Shown here: positions 19,187 to 29,415 of the stretch, in pieces
Layout of the letters: each line of letters starts with the position of its first letter
How positions within the stretch are numbered: position 1 is the first letter of the stretch
From: Exiguobacterium acetylicum DSM 20416
GTDB taxonomy: Bacteria > Bacillota > Bacilli > Exiguobacteriales > Exiguobacteriaceae
Direction of reading: 5' to 3'
Assembly (NCBI RefSeq): GCF_000702605.1
Contig: NZ_JNIR01000001.1
Location: 424,501 to 488,500, forward strand
Length of the DNA: 64,000 nucleotides
The notes under the pieces: generated by a model
Database searches by the model: none
The model's input: only the letters and a program-made list of their open reading frames with translations
What the model was told of the DNA's origin: nothing
Position numbers and translations under genes: made by a program

Positions 19187-21239
19187 ATTATTACTTGAAA
19201 TCGGTTTAGAAGAAATGCCGGCTCGATTCGTCCTTCAATCGGAAACACAACTCAAGGAACGCGTGACGCGTTTTCTTGAAGAAGCACGGATTGAGTTCGC
19301 GAGCGTTGAATCCTTCTCGACACCACGCCGTCTTGCAGTGTATGTCAAAGGTCTCGCAGCACGTCAAAGCGACCTCGAAGAGACATTAAAAGGACCAGCA
19401 AAACGCATCGCGATGGATGAAGACGGTAACTGGACGAAAGCAGCCGAAGGATTCGCGCGTGGTAAAGGGTTAACGACGGATGATCTTTTCCTTGGAGAAG
19501 AAAAAGGAGTCGAATACCTTTATGCGACACGTAAGGAAGTCGGACAAGCGACAGCTGATCTACTTCCTGGACTAAAACAAGTCGTCGAAGCGATGACATT
19601 CCCGAAAAACATGCGTTGGAGCACACAATCGTTACGTTACATGCGTCCGATTCGCTGGTTGATTGCCCTGCTTGACGATCAAGTCATCCCGTTTGAAGTC
19701 GCATCCGTCGAAACAGGTCGGACATCGCGTGGACATCGTTTCCTCGGGCAGGACATCACAATCCTGCGTCCGAACGCGTATGTCGAAGCGCTCGCAGGAG
19801 AAAACGTCATCGTCAGTTATGAAGCACGTCGTCAATTGATCGAAGAACAAATCGCAGCGCTTGCGGCACGCGAACAATTCGAAGTGCCGATTGATGCGTC
19901 TTTACTTGAAGAAGTCACGAACCTCGTCGAGTATCCGACAGCCTTGTTCGGTGCATTCGATGAAGCGTATCTTGAGTTACCAGAAGAAGTCTTGATCACG
20001 ACGATGAAAGAACACCAACGTTACTTCCCGGTCAAACGTGACGGTGCGTTGCTCCACTATTTCGTCACGGTACGAAACGGAAACACAACACATCTTGAAA
20101 ACGTCGCACGCGGAAACGAAAAAGTCATCCGTGCTCGTTTAGCCGATGCGCAGTTCTTCTATGAAGAAGATAAAAAAGCAGATATCGATGAACAGGCGAA
20201 ACGTCTTGATAAAATCGTCTTCCATGAAAAATTAGGAACGACAGGCGAAAAAGTCCGTCGCGTCCGTCAGATGGCGCTCGCACTTGCAGATCGTGTCGGT
20301 GCGGACAAAACACGTGTTGAACGTGCAGGACAAATCTATAAATTCGATCTGGTCAGTCAAATGGTCTATGAATTCACAGAATTACAAGGTCTGATGGGTG
20401 AGCGTTATGCGAACATGAAGAATGAGGATCCGGAAGTTGCGGCTGCGATTCGTGAACATTACATGCCACGCTTCGCGGGTGATGCAAGTCCGGAGACACC
20501 GACAGGAACACTCTATGCGATTCTTGATAAGATGGACAGCGTCGCTGGATTCTTTGGCGTCGGTATGATTCCGAGTGGATCAGCGGATCCGTACGCATTG
20601 CGTCGTCAAGCACAAGGGATTGTTCAAATCTTATCAGATCGTAAGTTGAATCTGACATTGACTGAACTGATTGCCTTCGTCGTTTCAGAACAGGTGGCAG
20701 CAGGTCTTTATGCGAAGGATGCCGAAGAAGTTCAAGCTGCATTACAAGACTTCTTTGCACAACGCTTGAAATACCGTCTATCGGAAATGAACTTCCGTCA
20801 TGATGTCGTCGAAGCCGCTCTTGATCATACGTTGACAGTCGAAGCGAATGAGCAGCGTGCTGCGATGCTTGAAAGTGCGACGAAAAAAGAATTGTTCAAG
20901 AAAACGGTCGAACAACTCAGTCGTGTCTTAAACATCTCGAAAAAAGCAGAAGACGTCACAACTGTTAATCCAGCGCTCTTTGAAAATGATGCGGAACGCG
21001 CGTTGCATGAGGCGATTGAGAAAACCTTACCAGAGGTAGATCAAGCCATCGCGTCACTTGATTATGAACGAGCGCTTGAGGCACTTGAGGCAACCGTTCC
21101 GTCGATCACAGCATACTTTGACGGTACGATGATCATGACGGACGACGAAACAGTCCGTACGAACCGTCTTAGCGAAATGAAACGATTTGCGCAAGCAATC
21201 GAATCAGTCGCCCGGTTCAATGCACTTACTTTAGCGTAA
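19179..21239 (+). CDS. glyS: glycyl-tRNA synthetase beta subunit
   Basis: A 686-residue subunit for tRNA binding, with the standard opening [16 protein letters not shown] and an HD-like central domain ([12 protein letters not shown]). The tail has the DALR-like anticodon region. ATG 19179 has AGGTGA in place. GTG 19170 would add three residues. It forms an operon with glyQ under the T-box. Confidence 0.97.
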   Translation: MHELLLEIGLEEMPARFVLQSETQLKERVTRFLEEARIEFASVESFSTPRRLAVYVKGLAARQSDLEETLKGPAKRIAMDEDGNWTKAAEGFARGKGLTTDDLFLGEEKGVEYLYATRKEVGQATADLLPGLKQVVEAMTFPKNMRWSTQSLRYMRPIRWLIALLDDQVIPFEVASVETGRTSRGHRFLGQDITILRPNAYVEALAGENVIVSYEARRQLIEEQIAALAAREQFEVPIDASLLEEVTNLVEYPTALFGAFDEAYLELPEEVLITTMKEHQRYFPVKRDGALLHYFVTVRNGNTTHLENVARGNEKVIRARLADAQFFYEEDKKADIDEQAKRLDKIVFHEKLGTTGEKVRRVRQMALALADRVGADKTRVERAGQIYKFDLVSQMVYEFTELQGLMGERYANMKNEDPEVAAAIREHYMPRFAGDASPETPTGTLYAILDKMDSVAGFFGVGMIPSGSADPYALRRQAQGIVQILSDRKLNLTLTELIAFVVSEQVAAGLYAKDAEEVQAALQDFFAQRLKYRLSEMNFRHDVVEAALDHTLTVEANEQRAAMLESATKKELFKKTVEQLSRVLNISKKAEDVTTVNPALFENDAERALHEAIEKTLPEVDQAIASLDYERALEALEATVPSITAYFDGTMIMTDDETVRTNRLSEMKRFAQAIESVARFNALTLA

Positions 21240-21260
21240 AGAAAAAGGACGGATGAGCCG

Positions 21261-21890
21261 ATGAAGTTAAATGAACGGCAAAAAAAGATACTCCAAATCG
21301 TCAAAGAGAATGGTCCGATCACGGGAGAGCAGATTGCTGCAGCGCTCTCCCTGACACGGGCGACATTACGACCCGATTTGTCGATTTTAACGATGACCGG
21401 CATGCTAGAAGCGCGTCCACGTGTCGGCTATATGTACGTTGGAAAGAAAAATGCGTCCATGCTTCATGAGAAACTCGACACCTTGACCGTCGGCGAATTC
21501 ATGTCTTCGGCAAAGGTCATTCATGAAGGGATGACCGTATACGATGCGATCGTTCACTTATTCCTTGAAGATGTTGGTTCGCTGTTCGTCGTCAGTAAGG
21601 ACCATGCGTTAGTCGGTGTGTTGTCACGTAAGGATTTTCTACGTGCGGCAATCGGTAATCAAGAATTAGACTCGTTACCGGTCAACATCATCATGACACG
21701 GATGCCGAATTTGACGGTCTGTGAAAAATCGGAGACGTTGATTGGTGCCGGTATGAAACTGATCGAAAAACAGATTGATTCAATGCCAGTCGTCGAAGAG
21801 GAGAACGGCGTCTTGAAAGTCGTTGGTCGAATGACGAAGACGAACATGACGAAAGTGTTGGTCGCTTTAGCACGTGATGAAGAAATTTAA
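21261..21890 (+). CDS. ccpN: transcriptional repressor CcpN (HTH plus CBS pair)
   Basis: A 209-residue regulator with an N-terminal winged helix (NERQKKILQIVKENGPITGE) and two CBS domains (about residues 75-195). In B. subtilis it represses gluconeogenic genes (gapB, pckA) and the small RNA sr1. It is in the same place here, between glyS and the PPDK-regulatory protein gene, 12 bases before the latter. Confidence 0.92.
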   Translation: MKLNERQKKILQIVKENGPITGEQIAAALSLTRATLRPDLSILTMTGMLEARPRVGYMYVGKKNASMLHEKLDTLTVGEFMSSAKVIHEGMTVYDAIVHLFLEDVGSLFVVSKDHALVGVLSRKDFLRAAIGNQELDSLPVNIIMTRMPNLTVCEKSETLIGAGMKLIEKQIDSMPVVEEENGVLKVVGRMTKTNMTKVLVALARDEEI

Positions 21891-21902
21891 GGAGGGTTCC
21901 TG

Positions 21903-22712
21903 ATGCGTCAACGGATTTATGTCGTGAGTGACTCTGTCGGAGAGACGTGTGAACTCGTCGTCCGCGCAGCTGCAATCCAATTCCCGGAACAAGCCATCGA
22001 AACGGTCCGCATTCCGTTCGTCGATGATGATCAAGTCATTTATGACTTGGTTCTTCATGCGAAAGAAGAACAAGCGACGATCGCTTTTACGATCGTTCAT
22101 GCGACCCATCGTCGTCTGCTTGCAGACACAGCGCGTGCCCACGGTGTAAAAGCGATTGATCTACTTGGTCCATTGCTTGATACGATGGAAGATCGCTTGC
22201 AGATGCAACCGAAGGAAGAGCCAGGATTAATCTATCGCTTAGATGAGGAATATTTCCGAAAAATCGAAGCGGTCGAATTTGCTGTTAAGTATGACGATGG
22301 ACGTGATCCAAAAGGAATTAAACGTGCGGACATCGTCTTGATTGGGGTGTCGCGTACATCTAAGACACCGCTTTCGCAGTATCTGGCCTTGAAACGATAT
22401 AAAGTAGCGAACGTACCACTCGTACCTGAATCGATCCCGCCGACAGAGCTATTCGATATTCCAAAAGAAAAATGTTTTGGACTACTCATCTCACCGGAAA
22501 AGTTGATCGACATCCGAATGGAACGCCTGCGTTCATTAGGACTCAAACCAGAAGCAGCGTACGCGCAGATGGACCGAATCAACCGGGAACTCGAATACGC
22601 ACGGAATTTATACGAACGAATCGGTTGCCAAGTCATCGACGTGACGAATAAAGCAGTCGAGGAAACGGCGAACCTGATTTTGACCGGAATTTCCGGGAAG
22701 GCGCATGACTAG
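21903..22712 (+). CDS. yqfL: pyruvate,phosphate dikinase / PEP synthase regulatory protein
   Basis: A 269-residue bifunctional kinase/pyrophosphorylase (DUF299) that switches PPDK or PEP synthase on and off. The start IYVVSDSVGETCELVVRAA and the P-loop-like IGVSRTSKTPLS are diagnostic. It is co-transcribed with ccpN, in line with control of gluconeogenesis. Confidence 0.94.
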   Translation: MRQRIYVVSDSVGETCELVVRAAAIQFPEQAIETVRIPFVDDDQVIYDLVLHAKEEQATIAFTIVHATHRRLLADTARAHGVKAIDLLGPLLDTMEDRLQMQPKEEPGLIYRLDEEYFRKIEAVEFAVKYDDGRDPKGIKRADIVLIGVSRTSKTPLSQYLALKRYKVANVPLVPESIPPTELFDIPKEKCFGLLISPEKLIDIRMERLRSLGLKPEAAYAQMDRINRELEYARNLYERIGCQVIDVTNKAVEETANLILTGISGKAHD

Positions 22713-22773
22713 TCAAGCAGTCAGGAACATAGTATACTTGTTTAGCTGATAAATGAGATAATGCCCTTTTTCT

Positions 22774-22807
22774 AATGAAACGGAACGAGTCATCGTTCCG
22801 TTTCATT
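22774..22807. repeat. perfect inverted repeat upstream of dnaG
   Basis: AATGAAACGGAACGA and its exact complement flank a four-base loop GTCA (15 pairs). No T run follows on either strand, so it is not a standard terminator. It lies 52 bases before dnaG in the 147-base gap after yqfL. It could be an RNA stability element or a protein-binding palindrome. Confidence 0.8.
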
Positions 22808-22858
22808 GCGGGTATGGTCATGTAAGGATAAGTTCTCAAGGAAAGGGGAGAGGACGGA

Positions 22859-24655
22859 ATGAAGCGAATTCCTGATGAAATCGTCGATCAGGTCCGCCAA
22901 GCAACGGACATCGTCGAATTGATTTCAGAACGTGTAGAATTAAAAAAACAAGGGAATCGATATTCAGGGCTTTGCCCGTTTCATTCTGAGAAATCACCTT
23001 CCTTTTCTGTTTCTCCTGATAAAGGGATGTACTACTGTTTTGGATGTGGTGCAGGTGGAAACGCGATCACTTTCGTCATGGAAACAGAAGGAATGAGTTT
23101 CAAGGAAGCCGTCTCTAAATTAGCTGATCGAAGTGATGTCACACTTCCGGAACTGGAGCCGGACCGATTCGAACAATCAGAATCGACACCCGAACAGGAA
23201 AAGAAGTTCCGGATGCGCGAAGCACATCGGATCGTCACCGAGTTGTATCATGAGGTGTTGATTCAAACGGAAGCAGGCGACGCAGGACGAATCTATTTAG
23301 AGAATCGCGGTATCCGTGAAGGTGCGATGCGTGAGTTCCGACTCGGGTATGCGCCGGATCAAGATCGTTTTACAGTGGATTCCTTGGCACGACGTGGGTT
23401 TGATTTAGATGAGATGGTCGAAGCGGGATTGATTTCAATCGGACGCGATGGCGATTATCGAGATCGATTCAACGGTCGAGTCGTATTCCCTATCTCCGAT
23501 CGTGATGGCACGATCGTCGGATTTAGTGGACGTTCGATTGATGGTCGTGATCCGAAGTATGTCAATACAGCGGAAACACCTTTGTTCAATAAAAGTGAAC
23601 TGTTATTCGGATTCGCTCAAGCACGAGGGGCGATGCGCAAAATCAAACAAGTCGTCCTCGTTGAAGGGAATCTTGATGTTGTGCGTGTCGCTCAAGCGGG
23701 TATACCTTATACGGTAGCTTCTTTAGGAACAGCCTTAACACCGGTTCATGCCCAAAACCTAGCACGTATCGTCGATGAAGTCATTATTTGTTATGACGGA
23801 GACAAGGCAGGACGCGCTGCGACGTTAAAAGCCCTACAGTTGCTTGAAGCCGTTGCCGTCGACTGTTCCGTCATCCGTTTACCGGATGGCGAAGACCCGG
23901 ATTCCTTCATTGGGACTCAGGGCGAAGAGACGTTTTTACACTGGATCGAACAAGAACGGGTTTCAAGTCTTGAATTCAAATCTTTTTATTTTCGACAAGG
24001 AAAAAACTTGCGATTAGAAGGAGAACGCGTTCGATATATTGAAACTATGCTTGAAGAGATTGGTCGAACATCCAATCCGTTGTTACGGGACATTTATTTA
24101 GGAAAACTTTCTGAGGAATTCAAACTCTCGAAAGACTCCTTGATCGCACAAGTGCGTCCAACCGTGCAACAACCGAAGAGAGAACAAATCGTTTCCGATC
24201 GCCCAGCTGCTCTACCGACAGCACCTCCTGACCGAACGTTCGCGAACTGGAAGAAGGCAGAACGCTTCTTGCTTGCCTACATGATCCGTTCAGAAGAAGT
24301 ATGTCTTGAAGTGCGAGAGCAACTAGGTGTCCAATTCAATGATCCGGCACACCAATTGATTGCCGGCAAGCTATATGAATTTTACGGAGCAGGTACGCAG
24401 GGAAGTCCTGATCGTTTTTTGACGATGTTGCACGACGCCTCTTTGCAACGAATTGTAGCGGATTTAGAGTTCATGCTGATGCCTGAGTATGATCCTGATT
24501 TGCTCAGTCACTACATTCGTGCCGTCCAAAATGAACAGCAACGTCGGTTGTTAGAAGAAGAAAAGTCACGATTGAATCAACAAACAGATATCCGTGCTCA
24601 AGCGGAGCTGATGCAGGCGATCATAGAACGGAAGCGTCGTTTAAAAGATCGATGA
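22859..24655 (+). CDS. dnaG: DNA primase
   Basis: Makes RNA primers at the replication fork (598 residues). The N-terminal CHC2 zinc finger has Cys39, His42, Cys60 and Cys63 ([18 protein letters not shown]). The TOPRIM domain shows [13 protein letters not shown] and the acidic CYDGDKAGR. The C-terminal part (about 450-598) is the helicase-binding domain. It is followed directly by sigA, the usual macromolecular-synthesis order without rpsU in between. Confidence 0.97.
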   Translation: MKRIPDEIVDQVRQATDIVELISERVELKKQGNRYSGLCPFHSEKSPSFSVSPDKGMYYCFGCGAGGNAITFVMETEGMSFKEAVSKLADRSDVTLPELEPDRFEQSESTPEQEKKFRMREAHRIVTELYHEVLIQTEAGDAGRIYLENRGIREGAMREFRLGYAPDQDRFTVDSLARRGFDLDEMVEAGLISIGRDGDYRDRFNGRVVFPISDRDGTIVGFSGRSIDGRDPKYVNTAETPLFNKSELLFGFAQARGAMRKIKQVVLVEGNLDVVRVAQAGIPYTVASLGTALTPVHAQNLARIVDEVIICYDGDKAGRAATLKALQLLEAVAVDCSVIRLPDGEDPDSFIGTQGEETFLHWIEQERVSSLEFKSFYFRQGKNLRLEGERVRYIETMLEEIGRTSNPLLRDIYLGKLSEEFKLSKDSLIAQVRPTVQQPKREQIVSDRPAALPTAPPDRTFANWKKAERFLLAYMIRSEEVCLEVREQLGVQFNDPAHQLIAGKLYEFYGAGTQGSPDRFLTMLHDASLQRIVADLEFMLMPEYDPDLLSHYIRAVQNEQQRRLLEEEKSRLNQQTDIRAQAELMQAIIERKRRLKDR

Positions 24656-24689
24656 CCTGCTGCATGATGTGGAAGGAGTGTATGGTTCG

Positions 24690-25775
24690 ATGGCAGAAAA
24701 AGCAAGATCAGAAGCTGAATTACTCCGTCTCGCGAAAGAGGAACTCATCGCGCTCGGACATAAAAATGGTGAATTGTCACACCAAAAGATCGAAGACAAA
24801 CTAAGTTCGTTCGAATCAATGGATGCTCAGCAATTCGAGGAATTCCTTCAATTGCTTGAAACAGAAGGTATCAAGGTCAACAATGACGGTACAGGGGACG
24901 AAAAAGAAGAGGCGGATCTAAACGATTTGTCTGTTCCTCCTGGTGTCAAGATCAATGACCCTGTCCGGATGTATCTAAAAGAAATCGGTCGTGTCGATTT
25001 GTTGAATGCGGAAGACGAAGTCGAACTCGCAAAACGAATCGAGCAAAACGATGAAGAAGCAAAAAAACGATTGGCGGAAGCAAACTTACGTCTCGTCGTT
25101 TCGATTGCTAAACGGTATGTCGGACGTGGCATGTTGTTCCTTGATTTGATTCAAGAAGGAAACATGGGTCTGATCAAGGCGGTCGAGAAATTCGACTATA
25201 CGAAGGGATACAAATTCTCGACGTATGCAACATGGTGGATTCGCCAAGCAATCACACGTGCGATTGCTGACCAAGCGCGGACAATCCGAATTCCGGTTCA
25301 CATGGTTGAAACGATCAATAAATTGATTCGTGTCCAGCGTCAACTCTTGCAAGATCTTGGACGTGAACCATCACCGGAAGAAATTTCGAAAGAGATGGAA
25401 ATCACGCCGGAAAAAGTCCGTGAAATCCTGAAAATTGCGCAAGAACCGGTTTCTCTGGAAACACCAATCGGGGAAGAGGGTGATTCACATCTCGGAGATT
25501 TCATCGAGGACCAAGATGCGACAGCACCACAAGATGCTGCGGCATACGAACTCTTGAAAGAACAACTCGAAGATGTGTTAGATACACTGACGGATCGTGA
25601 AGAAAACGTCCTCCGTCTTCGTTTTGGTCTTGACGATGGTCGGACACGGACACTTGAAGAAGTCGGAAAAGTATTTGGCGTTACACGTGAGCGGATTCGT
25701 CAAATCGAAGCAAAAACACTTCGGAAGTTACGTCATCCGAGTCGTTCAAAACGCTTGAAAGATTTCCTCGATTAA
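24690..25775 (+). CDS. sigA: RNA polymerase primary sigma factor SigA
   Basis: The 361-residue housekeeping sigma factor. It has region 1.1, region 1.2 ([16 protein letters not shown]), region 2 with the -10 reading helix ([19 protein letters not shown]), region 3, and region 4 with the -35 helix ([18 protein letters not shown]). ATG 24690 follows GGAAGGAG. An in-frame start at 24669 would precede the ribosome site. Its presence fits the TTGACA/TATAAT promoters in this window. Confidence 0.98.
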   Translation: MAEKARSEAELLRLAKEELIALGHKNGELSHQKIEDKLSSFESMDAQQFEEFLQLLETEGIKVNNDGTGDEKEEADLNDLSVPPGVKINDPVRMYLKEIGRVDLLNAEDEVELAKRIEQNDEEAKKRLAEANLRLVVSIAKRYVGRGMLFLDLIQEGNMGLIKAVEKFDYTKGYKFSTYATWWIRQAITRAIADQARTIRIPVHMVETINKLIRVQRQLLQDLGREPSPEEISKEMEITPEKVREILKIAQEPVSLETPIGEEGDSHLGDFIEDQDATAPQDAAAYELLKEQLEDVLDTLTDREENVLRLRFGLDDGRTRTLEEVGKVFGVTRERIRQIEAKTLRKLRHPSRSKRLKDFLD

Positions 25776-25807
25776 TTCAAAGTGTGAAGAATATATGAAA
25801 TTTTAGT

Positions 25808-25858
25808 GGGAAGGAAGAAAAAAGTTTCGTTTTTTTCTTCCTTCCCTGTTTTTTTTAC
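25808..25858 (+). terminator. terminator after sigA
   Basis: GGGAAGGAAGAAAAAA and its complement TTTTTTCTTCCTTCCC form a perfect long stem around a short loop. A run of T follows. Confidence 0.92.
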
Positions 25859-25928
25859 AGTAGAATAGTAACGGGGAATACCATTCAGTCACCAACTTGG
25901 TTGGGTATAGAATATGGGGGGAATCCAA

Positions 25929-26270
25929 ATGCGTAATCCATTAGTACCGTTCGCGGCGATCGCAGTCATCGCCATCATCGCTATGATTTCATTGTCTTAC
26001 TTTGGGGTCGATCAGGTGAAGGAAGCTCGCAAAGGGCCGTCAACTGCAGAAATGAAGCCAGAAGACTTGTTTGCATCTAAAGGATGTACAGGATGTCACG
26101 GTGGAAACTTAGAAGGCGGAACAGGTCCGAACTTAACAAAGATCGGCGCGAAGCTGAAAGAAGATGAAATTAAAGACATCGCAATGAACGGTAAAGGGCA
26201 AATGCCTGGCGGTCTTGCGAATGACGAAGAAGCAGCTGTTCTAGCCAAATGGTTAGCTGCTAAGAAATAA
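25929..26270 (+). CDS. cccA: membrane-anchored cytochrome c550-type protein
   Basis: A 113-residue electron carrier with one N-terminal transmembrane anchor (about residues 7-25) and a small class I cytochrome c domain outside. The haem motif is CTGCH and the distal Met is in GQMPGG. ATG 25929 follows GGGGGG at good distance. It sits after sigA as in B. subtilis and implies an aerobic chain with a cytochrome c. Confidence 0.94.
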   Translation: MRNPLVPFAAIAVIAIIAMISLSYFGVDQVKEARKGPSTAEMKPEDLFASKGCTGCHGGNLEGGTGPNLTKIGAKLKEDEIKDIAMNGKGQMPGGLANDEEAAVLAKWLAAKK

Positions 26271-26278
26271 GAACAAGG

Positions 26279-26314
26279 GCATCTATCTCGTCACGAGATG
26301 GATGTTTTTTTGTG
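26279..26314 (+). terminator. terminator after cccA
   Basis: CATCTATCTCG pairs with CGAGATGGATG (one U-G), followed by seven T. Confidence 0.87.
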
Positions 26315-26387
26315 GTGTATGGTATCTTTTTTAGCGTAAATCCGCTATTTTTAAAAGAGAGTTTTTCGGAAAATAGGAAGGATGAAG

Positions 26388-27107
26388 ATGATGCAAATGA
26401 ACGTCGTATTGGATCAACGACTCCAAAAAGTCGTGTCGTATATTCCACAAGGAGCAATCCTCGCAGATATTGGATCAGATCATGCATTCGTACCATGTTT
26501 TTGTATCCAGCAACATAAAATCGAACGCGCGATTGCAGGAGAGGTGAATGAAGGACCGATGGAAGCAGCAAAAGGACAAGTTGCACTGGTTGGGCTCGAG
26601 TCCCAAATCGATGTTCGCCTTGGAAGTGGTCTATCGGTTTTAAAGCCGGGCGAAGCAACGGCGATCACGATTGCGGGAATGGGAGGAACTCTGATTGCCT
26701 CAATCCTTGAAGAAGGGAAAGATCGGTTGTCGGGAGCGGAACGCTTGATTCTTCAACCGAATGTCGATGCAGTCGATGTCCGGAAGTGGTTGTTGACGAA
26801 TTCATATGCGTTATTGTCTGAAGCCATCGTCGAGGAGAACGGGAAGATCTATGAAATTCTTGTTGCAGAACGTGGAGATGAAACACTGTACTCAGAGGAC
26901 GAAACAACACGTCAGTGGGAATTGTTCTTTGGACCACAGTTAATGCGGGAACGTGCACCAGAATTCATCGAAAAATGGCAGATCGAAAAACAAAAGCGGG
27001 AGTATATCCTAGCTCAGATGAAACAAGGACAAGCAACGGAGGTTTTATCTGAAAAAATCGAAGCCATCGAACGGTTGATTCAAAAGATGGAAGAGGTGAC
27101 AAACTAA
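26388..27107 (+). CDS. trmK: tRNA (adenine(22)-N1)-methyltransferase
   Basis: A 239-residue SAM-dependent enzyme that methylates A22 of tRNA. The SAM motif ADIGSDHAFVP is near the N-terminus and AIAGEVNEGPMEAA follows. The end is a coiled coil. ATG 26388 is favoured by AAGG six bases upstream; 26382 and 26391 are also possible. The stop shares one base with the nif3 start (TAATG). Confidence 0.94.
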   Translation: MMQMNVVLDQRLQKVVSYIPQGAILADIGSDHAFVPCFCIQQHKIERAIAGEVNEGPMEAAKGQVALVGLESQIDVRLGSGLSVLKPGEATAITIAGMGGTLIASILEEGKDRLSGAERLILQPNVDAVDVRKWLLTNSYALLSEAIVEENGKIYEILVAERGDETLYSEDETTRQWELFFGPQLMRERAPEFIEKWQIEKQKREYILAQMKQGQATEVLSEKIEAIERLIQKMEEVTN

Positions 27108-28219
27108 TGGCGAATGGGAACCATGTCATTGAGCAGTTTGAAGCATTTGCTCCGAAAAAATTCGCACTCGAAGGTGATCCGATTGGTCTACAAATCGGAA
27201 CATTGAACAAGGACGTCAAACGTGTTCTCGTAACACTTGATGTCTTGGAGTCTGTCGTGGATGAAGCGATTGAAAAGAAGGTCGATCTCATCATCGCGCA
27301 TCATCCACCGATTTTTAGTAAGTTAGCAAATGTGACGGATCGTTCTGCAACAGGACGGATCGTCACAAAATGTATCAAACACGATATTGCGGTGTATGCT
27401 GCGCATACGAACCTTGACGTGACACCAGGCGGGGTCAATGACTGGATGGCAGATGCGCTTGGTCTTGAGTCTTGTGAAGTACTAGCACCGACGTTTGAAA
27501 ACACGCAATATAAACTAAGTGTCTTCGTACCGACTGAGGCTGTAGAGCGCGTTTCAACAGCCCTTGCACAAGCGGGAGCAGGAAAAGAAGGGGACTATAG
27601 TGATTGTCAATTCCACGTCGATGGAACGGGTCAATTCCGACCGTTGACGGAAGCTACCCCGTATATTGGTGAAGCAGGGCGACTCGAACGCGTTTCAGAA
27701 GTCCGAATCGAGACGATCGTCACGGAACTGAATCAGAAACAAGTCATTCGAGCGATGAAACAGGCTCATCCATATGAGGAAGTCGCCTATGATCTCATTC
27801 GTCAAGAACGTCCAGCAACATCACTTGGTCTTGGGCGGATTGGTCGGTTGCCGGAAGCAATGACGTTGCGTGAATTTGCAGAGCATGTTCGCAATGCGTT
27901 TGGTGTACAAAACTTACGCTTCGTAGGAGACGAATCACGCCACATCCAAAAAGTTGCGGTCCTTGGTGGTGACGGCAATAAGTACGTCTCGACTGCAGCA
28001 TTTGCGGGAGCGGATGTCCTTGTGACAGGCGATCTCTATTTTCATGTTGCGCATGATGCGATGGCACTTGGACTAGCAGTCGTCGATCCAGGACATCATG
28101 TAGAGTCGGTCATGAAGGAAGGCGTCGTCAACGAATTGAAGCGTCGATTCGAACAGAAAAAAATCGACGTCGAACTGCTGATTTCAACAGCGAATACGAA
28201 TCCGTTTCAGTTTTTATGA
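27107..28219 (+). CDS. yqfO: Nif3-like dinuclear metal protein (YqfO family)
   Basis: A 370-residue protein of the Nif3/GTP cyclohydrolase I type 2 family. Metal-binding histidines are visible in IIAHHPPIF, AAHTNLD and the C-terminal DPGHHVESV. A CutA-like domain is inserted in the middle (about residues 130-235). The family is widespread, and its in vivo role is not settled. It is coupled to trmK. Confidence 0.93.
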   Translation: MANGNHVIEQFEAFAPKKFALEGDPIGLQIGTLNKDVKRVLVTLDVLESVVDEAIEKKVDLIIAHHPPIFSKLANVTDRSATGRIVTKCIKHDIAVYAAHTNLDVTPGGVNDWMADALGLESCEVLAPTFENTQYKLSVFVPTEAVERVSTALAQAGAGKEGDYSDCQFHVDGTGQFRPLTEATPYIGEAGRLERVSEVRIETIVTELNQKQVIRAMKQAHPYEEVAYDLIRQERPATSLGLGRIGRLPEAMTLREFAEHVRNAFGVQNLRFVGDESRHIQKVAVLGGDGNKYVSTAAFAGADVLVTGDLYFHVAHDAMALGLAVVDPGHHVESVMKEGVVNELKRRFEQKKIDVELLISTANTNPFQFL

Positions 28220-28266
28220 TGAATCGAATGGAATCCGTCGATGCTACCGTCGTATTTAGTAATAAA

Positions 28267-28303
28267 AAAACCGAGTCGCGAATGACGATCGCGACTCGGT
28301 TTT
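28267..28303. terminator. bidirectional terminator between yqfO and ispH
   Basis: AAAACCGAGTCGCGA and TCGCGACTCGGTTTT form a perfect 15-pair stem with a seven-base loop. It serves both converging genes. Confidence 0.92.
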
Positions 28304-28322
28304 GCTGTATCGATTGTAATGA

Positions 28323-29270
28323 TTAAAGTACTTTGACTTTAGGCAAGATGCGTCGTAATTCAAGGAACGGTGTCTTGTCATGCGTACTGATATCAGCAGG
28401 ATCATATTGTTGTAGGAAATCGATGACCTTTTTCGTGATCGGTGTTGGCGTTGATGCACCTGATGTGACACCAACTTGCGTGACACCTTCGAGCCAAGTT
28501 AAGTCAAGTTCCGTTAGATCACCAATCCGATGCGCTGGAGTGCCAGCGATATCGAAGGATACTTGTGCCAAACGGTTCGAGTTGTTCGAACGCGGGTCCC
28601 CGACGACGATGACGAGATCGCAGTCTCCTGCTTGATCAGCCACCGCTTCTTGCCGGACTTGTGTTGCGTTACAGATTTCATTGTGTACTTCTACATGCGG
28701 ATACTTTTTACGAACGTGTTCCATCAAAGCTTGGACATCCCATTGGCTCATCGTCGTCTGATTCGTGACGATGATTTTTTTGTGGGCAAGCTGAGGCGGA
28801 AGTTCATCAATATCTTCGACTTTTTCGATGAGGTGCACATGCTCTGGTGCTACACCGACTGCACCTTCAGGTTCCGGATGTCCATGTTTGCCGACGTAGA
28901 TGACTTCATAATCATCCGCGACGACTTGTCGAATCAAATCGTGCGTACGCGTCACGTCAGGACATGTTGCATCGACGACGTGTAAGTTCTTCTCAGCAGC
29001 ACGCGCATAAACTGCAGGTGAAATGCCGTGTGCAGTAAAGATGACAGTGCCCTCTTGAATCGTCTCTAACGCTTCGAGGCGATCGGGACCATCGACAGTG
29101 ATGACACCCATATTTTCGAACTCACGTGTCACGTGAGCATTGTGGACGATCATCCCTAAAATATGGATCGGACGTGGCAAGTCTTTATTCAATGCCGCTT
29201 GTTGTGCAAGTTTCATTGCATCGACGACACCGTAACAATAGCCGCGGGGGCTGATTTTTTTTACTAGCAT
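28323..29270 (-). CDS. ispH: 4-hydroxy-3-methylbut-2-enyl diphosphate reductase
   Basis: The last enzyme of the MEP isoprenoid pathway, a 315-residue iron-sulfur protein. The three cluster cysteines are in [15 protein letters not shown] and EICNATQ; the conserved histidines in HNAHVTREF and FTAHGIS are also present. ispG, the preceding enzyme in the pathway, is also in this window (46869-47978). It is inverted relative to its neighbours. Confidence 0.97.
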   Translation of the reverse strand: MLVKKISPRGYCYGVVDAMKLAQQAALNKDLPRPIHILGMIVHNAHVTREFENMGVITVDGPDRLEALETIQEGTVIFTAHGISPAVYARAAEKNLHVVDATCPDVTRTHDLIRQVVADDYEVIYVGKHGHPEPEGAVGVAPEHVHLIEKVEDIDELPPQLAHKKIIVTNQTTMSQWDVQALMEHVRKKYPHVEVHNEICNATQVRQEAVADQAGDCDLVIVVGDPRSNNSNRLAQVSFDIAGTPAHRIGDLTELDLTWLEGVTQVGVTSGASTPTPITKKVIDFLQQYDPADISTHDKTPFLELRRILPKVKVL

Positions 29271-29369
29271 AGTTATGGATTCTCCCTTTGCGAAAAAGAA
29301 TGATTAGTTAGAGTGTACCATTGATTGAAGCTGAATGAAAATAGAGGAGTCTGTTTCATCCACAGAACA

Positions 29370-29378
29370 TGCTATACT
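29370..29378 (+). promoter_or_regulatory. extended -10 promoter candidate for sensor kinase gene
   Basis: TGCTATACT is an extended -10 element, 38 bases before the kinase start. There is no convincing -35 box at the right distance. Confidence 0.5.
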
Positions 29379-29415
29379 AATGAAGTTGTCAATTATTCAA
29401 AAGGGAGGCGAAGGG

